Part shown: positions 48,464-58,660 of the stretch, in pieces
How the letters are laid out: each line of letters opens with the position of its first letter
How positions within the stretch are numbered: the first letter of the stretch is position 1
Origin: Leptolyngbya sp. SIOISBB
GTDB taxonomy: Bacteria > Cyanobacteriota > Cyanobacteriia > Phormidesmidales > Phormidesmidaceae
DNA: 64,000 bases
Direction of reading: 5' to 3'
Assembly (NCBI GenBank): GCA_010671905.1
Contig: JAAHII010000001.1
Span: forward strand, 2,480,001-2,544,000
Program-made: the position numbers and the translations under genes
The notes under the pieces: generated by a model
What the model was told of the DNA's origin: nothing
The model's database searches: none
The model's input: the letters and a program-made list of their open reading frames with translations, nothing else

Positions 48464-49534
48464 TTAAGCCCAGGGAGACATCAACGGCAGATAGTTCTGC
48501 AAGACAGCCCAGAAGTTCGTGTTGGCTGGGTTAGCAACCTCTTCAACATGCAGTTCATAGATCGTATCTGGGAACGCAAAGTGGACAGAGCCCAGCTTTT
48601 TCAGCAATCCACAGGGATGCAGCCGATGTTGCTCAGGGTAGCGATAGCAAAAGCGTCGCCAGATATGCTCTTGCAGCCAATGATTCATCGCGCCATGGGC
48701 ATGATAGCCAAACTCCTTGGTCATAAAGGGTTGATCCTTACGGCGAATGGCTTGGATATAGCTGACGGGCACGCCAATGGGGAAGACAATGGGCTTTTTA
48801 CGCCGATGGCCATCGCGATCGCGCCAGTTGCGCATCACTTGAACCATCGCCTGCTCATTCGTCACGGGTGCTCCAGCCAGAGTCGTGACCCGGCGGTAGC
48901 GGGCAATATCGCGCTCTAGCCATTGCAACAGGTCAAAAAACAAGTAAGGGCTATTTTGCAGACGCACATACTGCTCAAGATCATCGGCGAAGTCAGCTGG
49001 CAACTCATGACGATGGAGTCCCACATCGAGTGGATTGGCCGTCATCCCAGGCAACAGTTCATCAATGAAATAGGCCCGCATCGCCTGTTGCATCAAGCTC
49101 AAAGAGACTTCAAACTCCGTTAAGGAAGGGGCTTTTAAGACACGGTCAACCTCAACCTTGTGCTTGGCCGCCACCTGGTGCAAGTGCCTAACCGGGGCTG
49201 GGATGCCGATTTGCTTAGTACTGGGTCGGCTTTTCACCTGGTTCAAGCTAAAAGGATTAAGTTTGAATCGCAGCGCCGACAGGGTGTAGGCATCTCGTGG
49301 CTGTTGCCAAGAGTTGACTGGGGTGAGTCGGGCGATCGGTGCCACATCATCTCCGTATGGACAGACCTTGGGATTCGGTCCTTGATACTTGACTAAGTGC
49401 CGAGAAACGGTGGGTTTAGCCTCAAATTGAGGGAGCCCTCTCCCATTCAGGTCAAGTTGCCATTGATACTTGGGATAAATGCTCAAGGGAACTTCGGTAC
49501 GAATACAGGTGGTCCAATCGGTATTAGCAAGCAT
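48464..49534 (-). CDS. Hypothetical protein (356 aa), family not recognised
   Basis: From the ATG at 49534, preceded by TGGAG at a good spacing, this 356-residue protein opens MLANTDWTTCIRTEVPLSIY. It is soluble and rich in Arg, His and aromatic residues, with blocks such as NPKVCPYGDDVAPIARLTP, LSLMQQAMRAYFIDELLPGM, RRKKPIVFPIGVPVSYIQA and HAHGAMNHWLQEHIWRRFCY. It has no signal peptide or membrane span. I do not recognise a family or catalytic motif. It is flanked by long AT-rich intergenic DNA on its 5' side and stands alone. Codon use is not obviously different from its neighbours. Confidence 0.75.
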   Translation of the reverse strand: MLANTDWTTCIRTEVPLSIYPKYQWQLDLNGRGLPQFEAKPTVSRHLVKYQGPNPKVCPYGDDVAPIARLTPVNSWQQPRDAYTLSALRFKLNPFSLNQVKSRPSTKQIGIPAPVRHLHQVAAKHKVEVDRVLKAPSLTEFEVSLSLMQQAMRAYFIDELLPGMTANPLDVGLHRHELPADFADDLEQYVRLQNSPYLFFDLLQWLERDIARYRRVTTLAGAPVTNEQAMVQVMRNWRDRDGHRRKKPIVFPIGVPVSYIQAIRRKDQPFMTKEFGYHAHGAMNHWLQEHIWRRFCYRYPEQHRLHPCGLLKKLGSVHFAFPDTIYELHVEEVANPANTNFWAVLQNYLPLMSPWA

Positions 49535-50332
49535 GAGTAAACTCCAAAAAGAAATAAACCGGTAGGTAGAAGTCAGGAAATGTCGTAGATGCCTAAACTG
49601 GTCTGCCAATGCTCGTCAGCGAAAAACTAACGAGAAACTTTCTTGAAACTGTGCTTTTATCAGACTTTGCTAATCAATTTGGCACTCAAAAAGACCTAAA
49701 TAGAACGTTTAGCTGCCTTCAGGAGAAATTTGGGGAGGCATGACAACGAGCTATTTTTAAAAATTGTTAGCGCACAACTCTTTCACCTATTCATGGCAAT
49801 AGGCGCAAAAGTTGTATGTCAAAAGCACATTTTTTGATGAGCTGGCCCAGTCATCTGACTACGTACACCCTGGCCATCATTTCGCAGATCGATCCATGAC
49901 CTGCGAAATCATATTCTGATCGTAGAGAAAAAATTGTCCATAAAAACCAACTGGTTAATATTACTGAAGTGCTCTGTGGCTTCAGATACCATGCGATTTC
50001 AGTCTATGATTTCGATTGAATTTAGCTGTCAAGATACTTCTCTTTTGTGCTGGAGAAAATTAAGTTAGTCAGCGATGAGTCGATCATTCCTGGTTAAGGC
50101 TGAGTGGATGATTTTTTTGGTGCAACTGAGGTTGAGAGCCGGTACTCAAAGTTATTCTTGGTTTGTCTTTGGAGAACGTTTGCAGCCGCTTTGCGCTGAT
50201 CAACCCGTAACGTCTATTTGGAAGAAAGGCTATCTAGCCGCTAGTATCTTCTTAACGGTGTGGACATCTACCATAAAGGTATTGCTAATTCAAGTGTGAC
50301 AATTTAGCTGTTCCGTATATCAGACAACTCTT
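49535..50332. other. Long AT-rich intergenic region
   Basis: About 800 bp between two divergent genes, visibly richer in A and T than the surroundings. It has one perfect 9-bp inverted repeat, ATTTCGCAG (49879-49887) with CTGCGAAAT (49901-49909), that could be a hairpin or operator. A 74-codon frame at 50075 lacks support. Promoters of the unknown gene and the FIST operon must lie here. Confidence 0.5.
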
Positions 50333-51490
50333 ATGTTCAAAGTTGCGGTTGGGCATAGTATTGACCCTGACTCTTTGATGGCTGTCCAGGAAGCAATCCA
50401 GCAGTGCCGAGAGCGCCTTGCTGGTCATGCGCCGCAAGCTGGCATTCTCCTGTGCGGGATTGATTTTGATCATCAGGTGATTCTCAACTACATTTGCAAG
50501 ATGTTTGCCGATATTGCTTTGATCGGTGGCACAACGGTCGGTGAGATGTCCTCCCAGATGGGTTTTCATGAAGACTCTCTGACGTTGATGCTGTTTTGCT
50601 CGGACGAAATTGAGATGCGAGCCGGGTTAGGCCTTGGGGTGTCTCAAGATGAGTTAGCTGCGGCACAGCGCGCCATTCCTGACCTCAATGGAGCCGAGCC
50701 CAAACTCTGTTACGCGATCGCCGAAGGGTTAGGGGTGGATGGCGTAACCATTGTTAAAGGGTTAGGGAGTGCTCTGGGAGAAGGGATCCCTATCTTTGGT
50801 GGCTTGGCAGGGGATGATTGGCGATTTGAGCAGACTTACCAGTTCTTTGGTAATCAGGTATTGCAAGATGCAGTTACGACCTTGATCTTCTCTGGCAACC
50901 TGTTTGTATCTTGTGGTGTGGCGACCGGGCAGCATCCGATTGGGAAACAAGGCCGGGTGACCAAAGCCCGTGGCAATACCCTCTACGAAGTGGAAGGTCA
51001 ATCAGTCAAGGTATTCTACCAACGCTACTTTGGGAATGCGATCTCAATTGAGCTCGCAGGCGGCTCATGGGGTGGTGCGGTCGCTGTTTTTGAACCCGGA
51101 GAAGAAACCTTCTATGTGCGATCGCCGAACAACCAAGATACGCAGACAGGGAGCATCGAATATTTTGGCAATATTCCCGAGCATTCTCTGATTCAATTTA
51201 CAGAAACGAATACAGAATCCCTCTTGTCTGCAGCAAGAGAAGCGCTCGAAAAAGCACAATCAACCTATCACGGTCAGCACCCGAGTGCGGCCTTGATAGT
51301 TTCGTGCTCATCCCGGATGAAATTGTTGGGAACGCGAGCCTCAGAAGAATACAGCATTGCTCAAAGTGTTTTGCAAGACTTACCCAACATTGGGTTTCAC
51401 GCCTACGGCGAGATCTGTCCGCTGGCTGATCAAGGTAAATCCTATTTTCATAATGAAACCTTCACGGCAGTGCTGATGGGTACTCAATAA
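50333..51490 (+). CDS. FIST-domain sensor protein
   Basis: The 385-residue protein is made of a FIST N domain (about 25-200: LIGGTTVGEMSSQMGFHEDSL, GLGSALGEGIPIFGGLAGDDW) and a FIST C domain (about 215-370, with ITKARGNTLYE-like VTKARGNTLYEVEG and the terminal IGFHAYGEICPL). FIST modules are extracytoplasmic-type or intracellular ligand-sensing domains, thought to bind amino acids or similar molecules, and often sit beside kinases or cyclases. There is no signal peptide or membrane span, so sensing is probably cytosolic. Only six bases separate it from the hybrid kinase gene, so they form an operon. Confidence 0.92.
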   Translation: MFKVAVGHSIDPDSLMAVQEAIQQCRERLAGHAPQAGILLCGIDFDHQVILNYICKMFADIALIGGTTVGEMSSQMGFHEDSLTLMLFCSDEIEMRAGLGLGVSQDELAAAQRAIPDLNGAEPKLCYAIAEGLGVDGVTIVKGLGSALGEGIPIFGGLAGDDWRFEQTYQFFGNQVLQDAVTTLIFSGNLFVSCGVATGQHPIGKQGRVTKARGNTLYEVEGQSVKVFYQRYFGNAISIELAGGSWGGAVAVFEPGEETFYVRSPNNQDTQTGSIEYFGNIPEHSLIQFTETNTESLLSAAREALEKAQSTYHGQHPSAALIVSCSSRMKLLGTRASEEYSIAQSVLQDLPNIGFHAYGEICPLADQGKSYFHNETFTAVLMGTQ

Positions 51491-51496
51491 CTTGCC

Positions 51497-53104
51497 ATGT
51501 CGTCAACTAACGCAGAACCTGATCCGGTTGATTTAACGCTACAACTTAAGACGCTAGAAAGAGAAAATCGTATTCTGAAAAAAAAACTAGCCCGCTCAGA
51601 ACATACGCGATCGGAATTGGAGACTGCGAGTCAGCGCCGAGAGCTGATGCTTAAACAAGTGATTCAAGAGGTAGAAAAGGCTAGCGCTGCCTTGGAAAAA
51701 GCTAAAGAGGTCGCGGACAGTGCGAATAAAGCCAAGAGCGAATTTTTAGCGAATATGAGCCATGAGCTGCGAACACCGTTAAATGGCATTTTGGGCTATG
51801 CCCAAATCCTTGGCCGGACAGAAAATCTCTCTGGCCGAGGCAAAACGGGACTCAAGATTATCTATCAATGTGGCGATCATTTGTTGACGTTGATCAACGA
51901 CATTTTGGATATCTCTAAAATTGAAGCTCACAAGATGGAGCTGTTTCATCAAGGCTTTGATTTCACCTCTTTCTTGCAAAGTGTGGTGGAAATCTGTCGC
52001 GTACGCGCCGACCAAAAGGGTATTGCTTTTCTCTATGAGGCCGATCACGAGCTGCCCAAGCAAATTGTTTCGGATGAACGGCGTCTGCGACAAGTGCTCA
52101 TTAACTTGTTAGGCAACGCGGTGAAATTTACCGATGTCGGTGAAGTGGTCTTGCGGGTGAGCTTAATGGAGCGGGATATCAAGACTGGACTGAACCGCCT
52201 CCGCTTTGAGATCCAAGATACTGGGGTGGGGATGCACCCAGAGCAAATTCACAAAGTCTGTCTGCCATTTGAGCAAGTGGGTGATTACAGTTTGAGAGAA
52301 GGAGGAACGGGCTTAGGTCTGGCGATCAGCAGTCAAATTGTGCATATGATGGGAAGCCACCTGGAAATTGAGAGTGAGGTCGGTGTTGGCAGTCAGTTTA
52401 GTTTTACCGCCGAGTTCTTGGAAGAACGTGGTCAATATCGCCCTTCTTTGAGCCAGAGTGGCCGACGGATAATCGGGTACGATGGGCCTGAGCAGACCAT
52501 CTTGATCGTGGACGATCGCTGGGAAAATCGATCTGTTATGGTCGATCTGCTGAAACCATTAGGCTTCAGAATGTTGGAGGCAAAGAACGGCGAAGCAGGC
52601 CTCTCTCAAGCCATTGCAAGTCGCCCAAATCTCATTATTGTTGACTTGCTCATGCCTGTGATGAATGGCTTTGAGTTATTAGCCCGGCTGAGTCATCATC
52701 GCGATCTCCACACGGCACCTAAAATCGTTTCATCCGCCAGTGTCTTTGAAACCGATCGCCAAAAAAGCTTGGCGGCTGGAGCGGTTGCCTTTTTACCAGA
52801 ACCGATACAGACCGAGGAATTACTAGCACTTGTTAAACAACATTTACAGTTGAAGTGGGTTTATGGCCAGCCTTTGCCTGTAGAAGATCCGCATGAAACC
52901 TCTGTTGACCAGGTGACAGCTAGCCCACCGGCTGAAATTTTGGCGGAACTGCGTGAATTTGTGCGAAAAGGGGATCTAGATGCCTTGATCCAAGCCGCCC
53001 AGCAGCTCGATGGACAGTACCAACAATTTGCGAAGACTGTGATATCGATGTCAGAACAGTTTCAAGTTAAGCAACTCAAGGCTTTTCTGAAACCAAACCG
53101 ATAG
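51497..53104 (+). CDS. Hybrid sensor histidine kinase
   Basis: The 535-residue protein has an N-terminal coiled coil (about 10-85), a HisKA domain with the phospho-acceptor His in [20 protein letters not shown], an intact HATPase ([33 protein letters not shown]), and a receiver (about 335-455). The receiver has acidic residues in [10 protein letters not shown] and acceptor Asp in [13 protein letters not shown], but the conserved Lys is Glu (AFLPEPIQ). A C-terminal helical tail of about 75 residues follows. There is no sensory or membrane domain, so the FIST protein encoded just upstream probably supplies the input. The next gene encodes a receiver/pseudokinase that could be a partner. Confidence 0.93.
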   Translation: MSSTNAEPDPVDLTLQLKTLERENRILKKKLARSEHTRSELETASQRRELMLKQVIQEVEKASAALEKAKEVADSANKAKSEFLANMSHELRTPLNGILGYAQILGRTENLSGRGKTGLKIIYQCGDHLLTLINDILDISKIEAHKMELFHQGFDFTSFLQSVVEICRVRADQKGIAFLYEADHELPKQIVSDERRLRQVLINLLGNAVKFTDVGEVVLRVSLMERDIKTGLNRLRFEIQDTGVGMHPEQIHKVCLPFEQVGDYSLREGGTGLGLAISSQIVHMMGSHLEIESEVGVGSQFSFTAEFLEERGQYRPSLSQSGRRIIGYDGPEQTILIVDDRWENRSVMVDLLKPLGFRMLEAKNGEAGLSQAIASRPNLIIVDLLMPVMNGFELLARLSHHRDLHTAPKIVSSASVFETDRQKSLAAGAVAFLPEPIQTEELLALVKQHLQLKWVYGQPLPVEDPHETSVDQVTASPPAEILAELREFVRKGDLDALIQAAQQLDGQYQQFAKTVISMSEQFQVKQLKAFLKPNR

Positions 53105-53113
53105 CTCCTTACT

Positions 53114-54498
53114 GTGGAAATCGTTGTACTTGAGATGGAATCACCTACATCTGACTTTTCTGACTTTATTTTAATCGTCGATGATAACCCGGCCAATCTA
53201 TCGGTACTGGCTCAAACCCTGAAAGGAGCTGGATGTGCGGTGCGTGTCTCAGTGGATGGTGAAAGTGCGATCCAGCAAGTAGAAGAAGAAATGCCCTCGT
53301 TGATTTTTGCTGGACATCATGATGCCAGGCATCGATGGCTTAGAGACTTGTCGTCGGCTGAAAGAAAATCCTGCTACTTGCGAAGTGCCGGTTATTTTCA
53401 TGACAGTTTTAGACGATGTAGATCATAAAGTACATGGTTTATCTTTAGGCGCTGTTGACTATATTACTAAGCCTTTCAATGAGTCAGAAGTACTGGCTCG
53501 GGTACTGGCTCACTTAAAGACTCATGATCTTCTACACAAAATCCAAGAACAAAATTATCAACTGAAGCAGGAAATTGTTCTACGAAAAAAAACAGAGCAT
53601 AAACTTCGGAAACTCAACCGGGAGTTGCAACGAATTCAAATTGAACTCTTACATAAAGAAAGGTTGTCATCAATTGCTGAGATGGTTACGGGCATTGCTA
53701 ATGAAATCAATAACCCGATTGGCTGTATTTCTGGAAACATTGAGTTCTTACAGGAGTACTCCAAAAATATCTTGAGACATCTCGATCTGTATCAGCAGCA
53801 AGGTGTTGAAGAGAGTGCTCTAATTACACAACATGCTCATGATATCGAGCTGAATTATATCCGCCAGGACTTGCCCACAGTAATTGAATCAATCCAAAGA
53901 AGTACTAATCGTATCGTTGCGATTAGTAAATTCATAAAAATATTCGATCGCTACGATATTCAGCAAAATAAAAAGTATGAATTCGATATTCATGAACTAT
54001 TGGATGGAGCGCTATTGCTTTTAAAGCATCGCCTCAAACCCGAGACCGATCGCGCCGCGATAGAAGTCACGAGAACTTACGGTGACTTGCCCAGAGTTCC
54101 TTGTTTTCCAGGACAGCTCAATCAGGCTTTCACCGATGTTTTGAGTATCCTCATTGATGCATTTGATGAGCGTTGTAAACTGTCCCCCGATGCATCGACA
54201 AATAGTCTTACCCATTGGCAAGAGCAGACTCCCCTGCAAATTCAAATTCGAACCACAATTGAAATGTCGTGGGTGATTATTCGGATCAGGGGCAATACCA
54301 GCGCACTACTGACAGAACCACAGTTTGCCAGCCCTGAGCCCAGTGCAGAAAGCAGCCCCCTGTTTGGCAACTTTGATGTAGAGCTCTTGATTGCTCGTCA
54401 AATCGTCGTCGATACCCATGGGGGGTGAGCTGAACTTTATCTCTACATTCAATACAGAAATTGTGATGATGTTACCCCTCAATAATCCAGCGCAGTAA
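53114..54498 (+). CDS. Receiver linked to degenerate histidine-kinase domain, two frameshifts
   Basis: Three frames form one protein of about 460 residues. The N-terminal receiver is canonical once a T-run at 53304-53308 is read as four T: LIVDDNPANL, LILLDIMMPGIDG, IFMTVLDD, YITKPFNE. A coiled coil follows, then a kinase-like region in which every catalytic box is altered: the H-box is TGIANEINNPIG (Asn for His), the N-box lacks its Asn residues (TDVLSILIDAF), and no DxGxG or GTGLGL is present. A second break in the six-G run at 54420-54425 hides the real end; with five G it continues DTHGGELNFISTFNTEIVMM and stops at 54498. The start is a GTG at 53114 or an ATG at 53135. It closes the FIST operon. 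Confidence 0.82.
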
Positions 54499-54689
54499 TC
54501 ACTGCACCTTGCTAGGGCTGTCCTGATCTCTGCGTATTGCCGCAGCATAGTCGTGGGGAGATGGCATCCTCAACCCACTGATTAGACTATTCGGGGGCGA
54601 TAAAAATGACTGCCCTCAGGGCCAATGAAGCAGTGCCACTGGATAGGTATTAAACATGCCTGCACGCTGCCCCAATCTAAACGCTCGGG

Positions 54690-55772
54690 TCACAAATAAT
54701 ATTTGAGAACTTCGATCGTGGCGTGCCCGGTGCGTGACCAGCTAAATTGAGCGGCGCGATCGCAACCAGCGTTACTCAAGTGCCGGATTAGCGCTGGTTC
54801 ACAGATCAGGCGGTGCATATGATGGGCGATCGCTCTCGCGTCAGTCGGCTCGACTAACAGTGCGGCATCCCCTGTCACCTCGGGAATTGAGGCAAGATTA
54901 GAGGCGATCACTGGCGTGCCGCAGGCCATGGCCTCTAGCACGGGTAGGCCAAAGCCCTCCCACAAACTGGGAAAAATCAACGCTAGGGCTTGATTCAGCA
55001 GGCCAGGTAGCTGTGCATAAGAGACGTAGTTTAAAAACTTGACTTGGGGCGTAATGCCTAATTCAGCCGCTTGGCGTTGGAGCGCTGGAGTGTAGCGGAG
55101 ATCTTCGGGACCCGCAATCCATATTTCGTAGTCCTGGCGGTTGGGGAGTTGAGCAAAGGCTTGCAGGGCGATCGCCGTGTTTTTATAGGGGGTTTGCCGT
55201 CCTAGTAGCAAAAAGTAGTTTTGCCGGGGCAGCTCCAAAGGTCGAAAGTGTTGGGCATCGTGCGCTAGTAAAATGGGCGTGATTTTTTGCGGACTGACGT
55301 CATAAAACTGCGTTAGGTCAGCTGCCGTCGCGGCAGAATTGCAGAGGATATGTTCAGCGGCCTTCACGACCTGCGGCACATAATACCGATGCAGCCAAGT
55401 TTGCGCCTGAGATACCTGAAATCGCAGCGGAATCAGGTCGTGCACCATCACAATAGACCGGCAATTAGCAAATAGCGGTGCCTCAATAATGGGAGCAAAG
55501 AGGAGAGGGCGCGCCGCCGATCGTGCCGTCAGCTCACGATAAATCTGTGGCAGCCGAAACTGAGTCCACAGCAAACGGCGCAGATGTCCCTGCAGTCCAT
55601 ATTCAGCCGTCATATCATCAGGCACGGGCTGGTACTCAGGCAGACCGCTGGCCGCAGTGGCTAGATAGCGCGGGTGCAGGGGCGCCAGATATGGCAAGAG
55701 GTTGAGCGCGTAGTTAGTGGTGCCAGTGGGTCGGCGTAATAGATAGGCAAGATTCACCAGCATCAGCATCAC
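54690..55772 (-). CDS. Glycosyltransferase family 4-type protein
   Basis: The 360-residue protein is a GT-B glycosyltransferase. The C-terminal nucleotide-sugar domain has [40 protein letters not shown] and the family signature [20 protein letters not shown], with the E-x7-E pair intact. The N-terminal acceptor domain has [17 protein letters not shown] and [10 protein letters not shown]. Such enzymes build exopolysaccharide, lipopolysaccharide or glycolipids. No other polysaccharide genes lie next to it, so the acceptor is unknown. Confidence 0.92.
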   Translation of the reverse strand: MMLMLVNLAYLLRRPTGTTNYALNLLPYLAPLHPRYLATAASGLPEYQPVPDDMTAEYGLQGHLRRLLWTQFRLPQIYRELTARSAARPLLFAPIIEAPLFANCRSIVMVHDLIPLRFQVSQAQTWLHRYYVPQVVKAAEHILCNSAATAADLTQFYDVSPQKITPILLAHDAQHFRPLELPRQNYFLLLGRQTPYKNTAIALQAFAQLPNRQDYEIWIAGPEDLRYTPALQRQAAELGITPQVKFLNYVSYAQLPGLLNQALALIFPSLWEGFGLPVLEAMACGTPVIASNLASIPEVTGDAALLVEPTDARAIAHHMHRLICEPALIRHLSNAGCDRAAQFSWSRTGHATIEVLKYYL

Positions 55773-55900
55773 GGCTCCTGGACCGTTTGCCGTTTAACCA
55801 AAGCAGCCTCTGAGATATGAGAACCCAGAGCTCCAGTGCCATGATGATGCACCCACTGTCGTCTGTTCTCAGATGAGAGGCCGATCAACTGAAATGGGGC

Positions 55901-56518
55901 TTATTCTTCACCTTCCGGCGCGGCTTCACTTTCCGGCGCGGCCTCGCCTTCGGGGGCGGCGGGAGCGGGTTCGGCCCCCTCGGCACCACAATAGGTATTG
56001 ACTTCGTTGATGATCGTGGATTCTTCTACGGAGAGTTCTTGAATCTGTTGGACTGCCTGTACCGTTTGTTGTTGGGACTCTTCAATCTTGGCGGGCAGAT
56101 CGGCCTCAGTTTCCACATCTTGTACGATGCTCATCGCCGAACTGGCTTCGGTCAATGCCCCGCTAAAGCCCTCGACCATCTCGATGTAGCGATCGCGATA
56201 GCTGATCAGTTGCTCATCATCGAGTTGAGTACTGTTTAACTCGACGGAGAGGGCATCGAGGTCACTGACCACACCGTTGACAGCCTCTACATATTGGTCA
56301 GCAGCGGATTTAATATCGTCCAAACTTTTAACTTGGGCCGCATTGGCACTGAAGGCTTGAATGTTGCTCTCAAAAGCGGGCATAAAGCCTTGGGCTTTAT
56401 TCACAATTTCCGCCAGGCGATTGCATTGTGAAACTTTGGATTCACCACAGCCAACTGCCAGCAAAGCGATCACGGCACTGGCTGAAACCACTCCCAGACG
56501 GCGGCGAACTGTCAGCAT
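55901..56518 (-). CDS. Predicted lipoprotein (helical, acidic tail)
   Basis: From the ATG at 56518, preceded by AAGGAG, this 205-residue protein has a lipoprotein signal: MLTVRRRLGVVSASAVIALL followed by the lipobox AVGC. The mature part is mostly helical (VKSLDDIKSAADQYVEAVNG, then QQQTVQAVQQIQEL) with two cysteines, one near each end, and a low-complexity acidic tail built of APEGEAAPESEAAPEGEE. It would be anchored to a membrane on the outer face. I do not recognise a specific function; related short lipoproteins with this N-terminus are common in cyanobacteria. Confidence 0.72.
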   Translation of the reverse strand: MLTVRRRLGVVSASAVIALLAVGCGESKVSQCNRLAEIVNKAQGFMPAFESNIQAFSANAAQVKSLDDIKSAADQYVEAVNGVVSDLDALSVELNSTQLDDEQLISYRDRYIEMVEGFSGALTEASSAMSIVQDVETEADLPAKIEESQQQTVQAVQQIQELSVEESTIINEVNTYCGAEGAEPAPAAPEGEAAPESEAAPEGEE

Positions 56519-56830
56519 GAATTTCTCCTTCCAAGGTCTAACGTCAATCACAGGTAGTGGCCGATGATACCGGCTTGGCACATGATACTCTCGATTGCCT
56601 ACTCTACCCGGTAGATTTAGGGGACATTGAGCAGGATACCCACAACTTGGGGGTTCCCATCTTAAAAGTCTTGGGAGCTTGCTCAGAAAGCTGAAATGAA
56701 ACTGATAGGATCAGAATCCTGACTCAATACTCAATTTGAGCGGAACCTCTCACCATTTAGTGCATCAATCATTGCTAATAATGACCAACTGCACGGTCTG
56801 ACACATTTTGTAGAATCTCTCAACGAAATT
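56519..56830. other. Intergenic, nothing recognised
   Basis: The 312 bp between the divergent lipoprotein and ycf51 genes contain no supported gene or repeat and presumably hold their promoters. Confidence 0.5.
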
Positions 56831-57370
56831 ATGCCAACCCCTGCTGATTTTCTAGAAGCCACAAAATATTTTGGGATTGCCACCCTCACGCTGGCGGGCA
56901 TTACTTTACTAGCCTTTGCGCTAGGTTGGGGAATTCGCTTTCGGCTGGTGGGGATTACCAGCTTTATGGGGGTACTGACGGGGGGCATGCTGGGCCTCAG
57001 CTTTGAGCCCTTTACACCGAGCGTTGTGCCGGGATCAGTCCCTTATAAAACGGTGTATGACTCGGGGGCGGCGCAAATTGTGATTAAAGTTTCCGAAACG
57101 ATTACCCCCAATGAGCTCGAAGCGACGCTGCAACAAGCGGCGAGTAACTTGCTGAAACCGAGCCGCTTGGGGGGGATGGGGGTAGCACCGACGATTCGCG
57201 CCCGGACGATTGTGCATGAACCCGGCAGAGTGTCGAATTTGGTCTATCTGGGTCAGGTGCAACCCATCCGCGAGTCAGGGGCTGAAACGACGCTAAATAT
57301 CGAGATTTTTGAGAGCGCTTTTGACACCCTGGCTCAGTCGTCGCCATCTCTGACTGACCACAATAGTTAA
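56831..57370 (+). CDS. ycf51: Ycf51 family protein (DUF2518)
   Basis: The 179-residue protein starts MPTPADFLEATKYFGIATLT and has two N-terminal membrane helices (LTLAGITLLAFALGWGI and GITSFMGVLTGGMLGLSF). A soluble domain follows with VPYKTVYDSGAAQIVIKV and LEATLQQAASNLLKPSR. This is the Ycf51 layout, found in cyanobacteria and some algal plastid genomes. The function is not established. The short gap to the dehydrogenase gene (about 40 bp) suggests the two could be transcribed together. Confidence 0.88.
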   Translation: MPTPADFLEATKYFGIATLTLAGITLLAFALGWGIRFRLVGITSFMGVLTGGMLGLSFEPFTPSVVPGSVPYKTVYDSGAAQIVIKVSETITPNELEATLQQAASNLLKPSRLGGMGVAPTIRARTIVHEPGRVSNLVYLGQVQPIRESGAETTLNIEIFESAFDTLAQSSPSLTDHNS

Positions 57371-57410
57371 TGAAGTATTTTGATGAAACGCTAACTGTAG
57401 ATTGAACGCT

Positions 57411-58577
57411 ATGAACTCAACCACTGTTCCGCCGTTGATGATCGCTCCGGCTCAAGTGAGTCGTGGAGCTGGGGTATTGGCCACCTTAGGGGCCACGATC
57501 GCTGCTCTGGGCAAACGACCGTTGGTGATTGGGGGCGATCGCTCCCTGGCGCAAGCCGCCCCTTTCTTAGATCCGGCGATCCAAGATTTGGCGGCTTTAA
57601 CGACCTCCTATGGAGCTGACTGTAGCGAAGCGACCTTAGCGCGTTTGGCGGTCGCGATCGCGGAACATCAGGCTGATCTGGTGATTGGCGTGGGCGGTGG
57701 CAAGGCTCTGGACACCGCTAAGCTCGCCGCTCATCAGGCACAACTGCCGGTGGTGACCATTCCCACCTCGGCCGCGACCTGTGCAGCTTGGACCGCCTTA
57801 TCCAATGTTTACTCCGAGCAGGGAGCCTTCCTGTATGACGTGGCGCTAGCGCGTTGTCCTGACCTGCTGATTTTGGATTATGACCTAGTCGCGACAGCGC
57901 CTCAACGCACCCTCGTTGCGGGGATTGGGGATGCCTTGGCCAAGTGGTACGAGGGTTCAGTCAGTAGCGGCGATTCGGTGCAGACGCTAGTGATTGCGGC
58001 TGTGCAACAGGCCCGGGTGCTGCGGGATTTGCTGCTGCAAAAGACCCCTGCCGCTTTGGCGGAGGAGCCAGGTGGCGCTACCTGGTGTGAAGTTGTGGAT
58101 GCCTGTGTATTACTGGCAGGCGTTATGGGCGGGCTTGGGGGGGCTCAATGCCGCACTGTGGCTGCCCATGCGGTGCACAATGGTCTGACTCACTTACCCG
58201 AAAGTCATGGCATCCTGCATGGCGAAAAAGTTGCCTATGGCATCCTTGTCCAGTTGCGCTTAGAAGAGATTGCCCAGCAGTCTTCTTTGGCGTACACCGC
58301 GCGACAGCAGCTCATCCAGTTTTACGAGGCCACGGGCTTACCCAAAACTCTGGCGGATATGGGCATGGACGATGTCCGGATCAGTGATCTTGGCCGGGCG
58401 GCTGAGATTACCTGTCGGCCTCAATCTGACATTCATCATTTGCCGTTTAGCGTCACCCCTGAAGCCTTGATGGGAGCCTTGATGACCACAACCGCCCTGG
58501 AGATGAAAGTAAAAAAATCGGGAGCGGCCACTCAACCATCGAGGAGGGCGGAAAAATCGGCGGTGCGATCGCGGTAA
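57411..58577 (+). CDS. Iron-containing (glycerol-type) alcohol dehydrogenase
   Basis: The 388-residue protein is a group III NAD(P)-dependent dehydrogenase of the glycerol dehydrogenase branch. The nucleotide site is VIGVGGGKALDTAKLAA, followed by PVVTIPTSAATCAAWTALSN. Metal ligands are expected at VAGIGDALAKWYEG (Asp), HAVHNGLTHLPES (His) and HGILHGEKVAYG (His). A basic Ser/Arg-rich tail of about 20 residues extends the usual C-terminus. The substrate cannot be fixed; glycerol, 1-propanol-type alcohols or a sugar-derived alcohol are all possible. I use the ATG at 57411; a TTG at 57402 is an alternative. An aminotransferase gene follows. Confidence 0.9.
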   Translation: MNSTTVPPLMIAPAQVSRGAGVLATLGATIAALGKRPLVIGGDRSLAQAAPFLDPAIQDLAALTTSYGADCSEATLARLAVAIAEHQADLVIGVGGGKALDTAKLAAHQAQLPVVTIPTSAATCAAWTALSNVYSEQGAFLYDVALARCPDLLILDYDLVATAPQRTLVAGIGDALAKWYEGSVSSGDSVQTLVIAAVQQARVLRDLLLQKTPAALAEEPGGATWCEVVDACVLLAGVMGGLGGAQCRTVAAHAVHNGLTHLPESHGILHGEKVAYGILVQLRLEEIAQQSSLAYTARQQLIQFYEATGLPKTLADMGMDDVRISDLGRAAEITCRPQSDIHHLPFSVTPEALMGALMTTTALEMKVKKSGAATQPSRRAEKSAVRSR

Positions 58578-58660
58578 CGGTCTTAGTTTAAGCTAGATAA
58601 TCTGATACTTTTGCACAGTCAGCGCATCCGCGCTGCGACATTTACGAGAGGATCGCGGGC

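Noticed and set aside
50075-50299. 74-codon plus-strand frame upstream of the FIST gene
   Set aside because: No ribosome-binding site or recognisable family; composition matches the AT-rich intergenic DNA.
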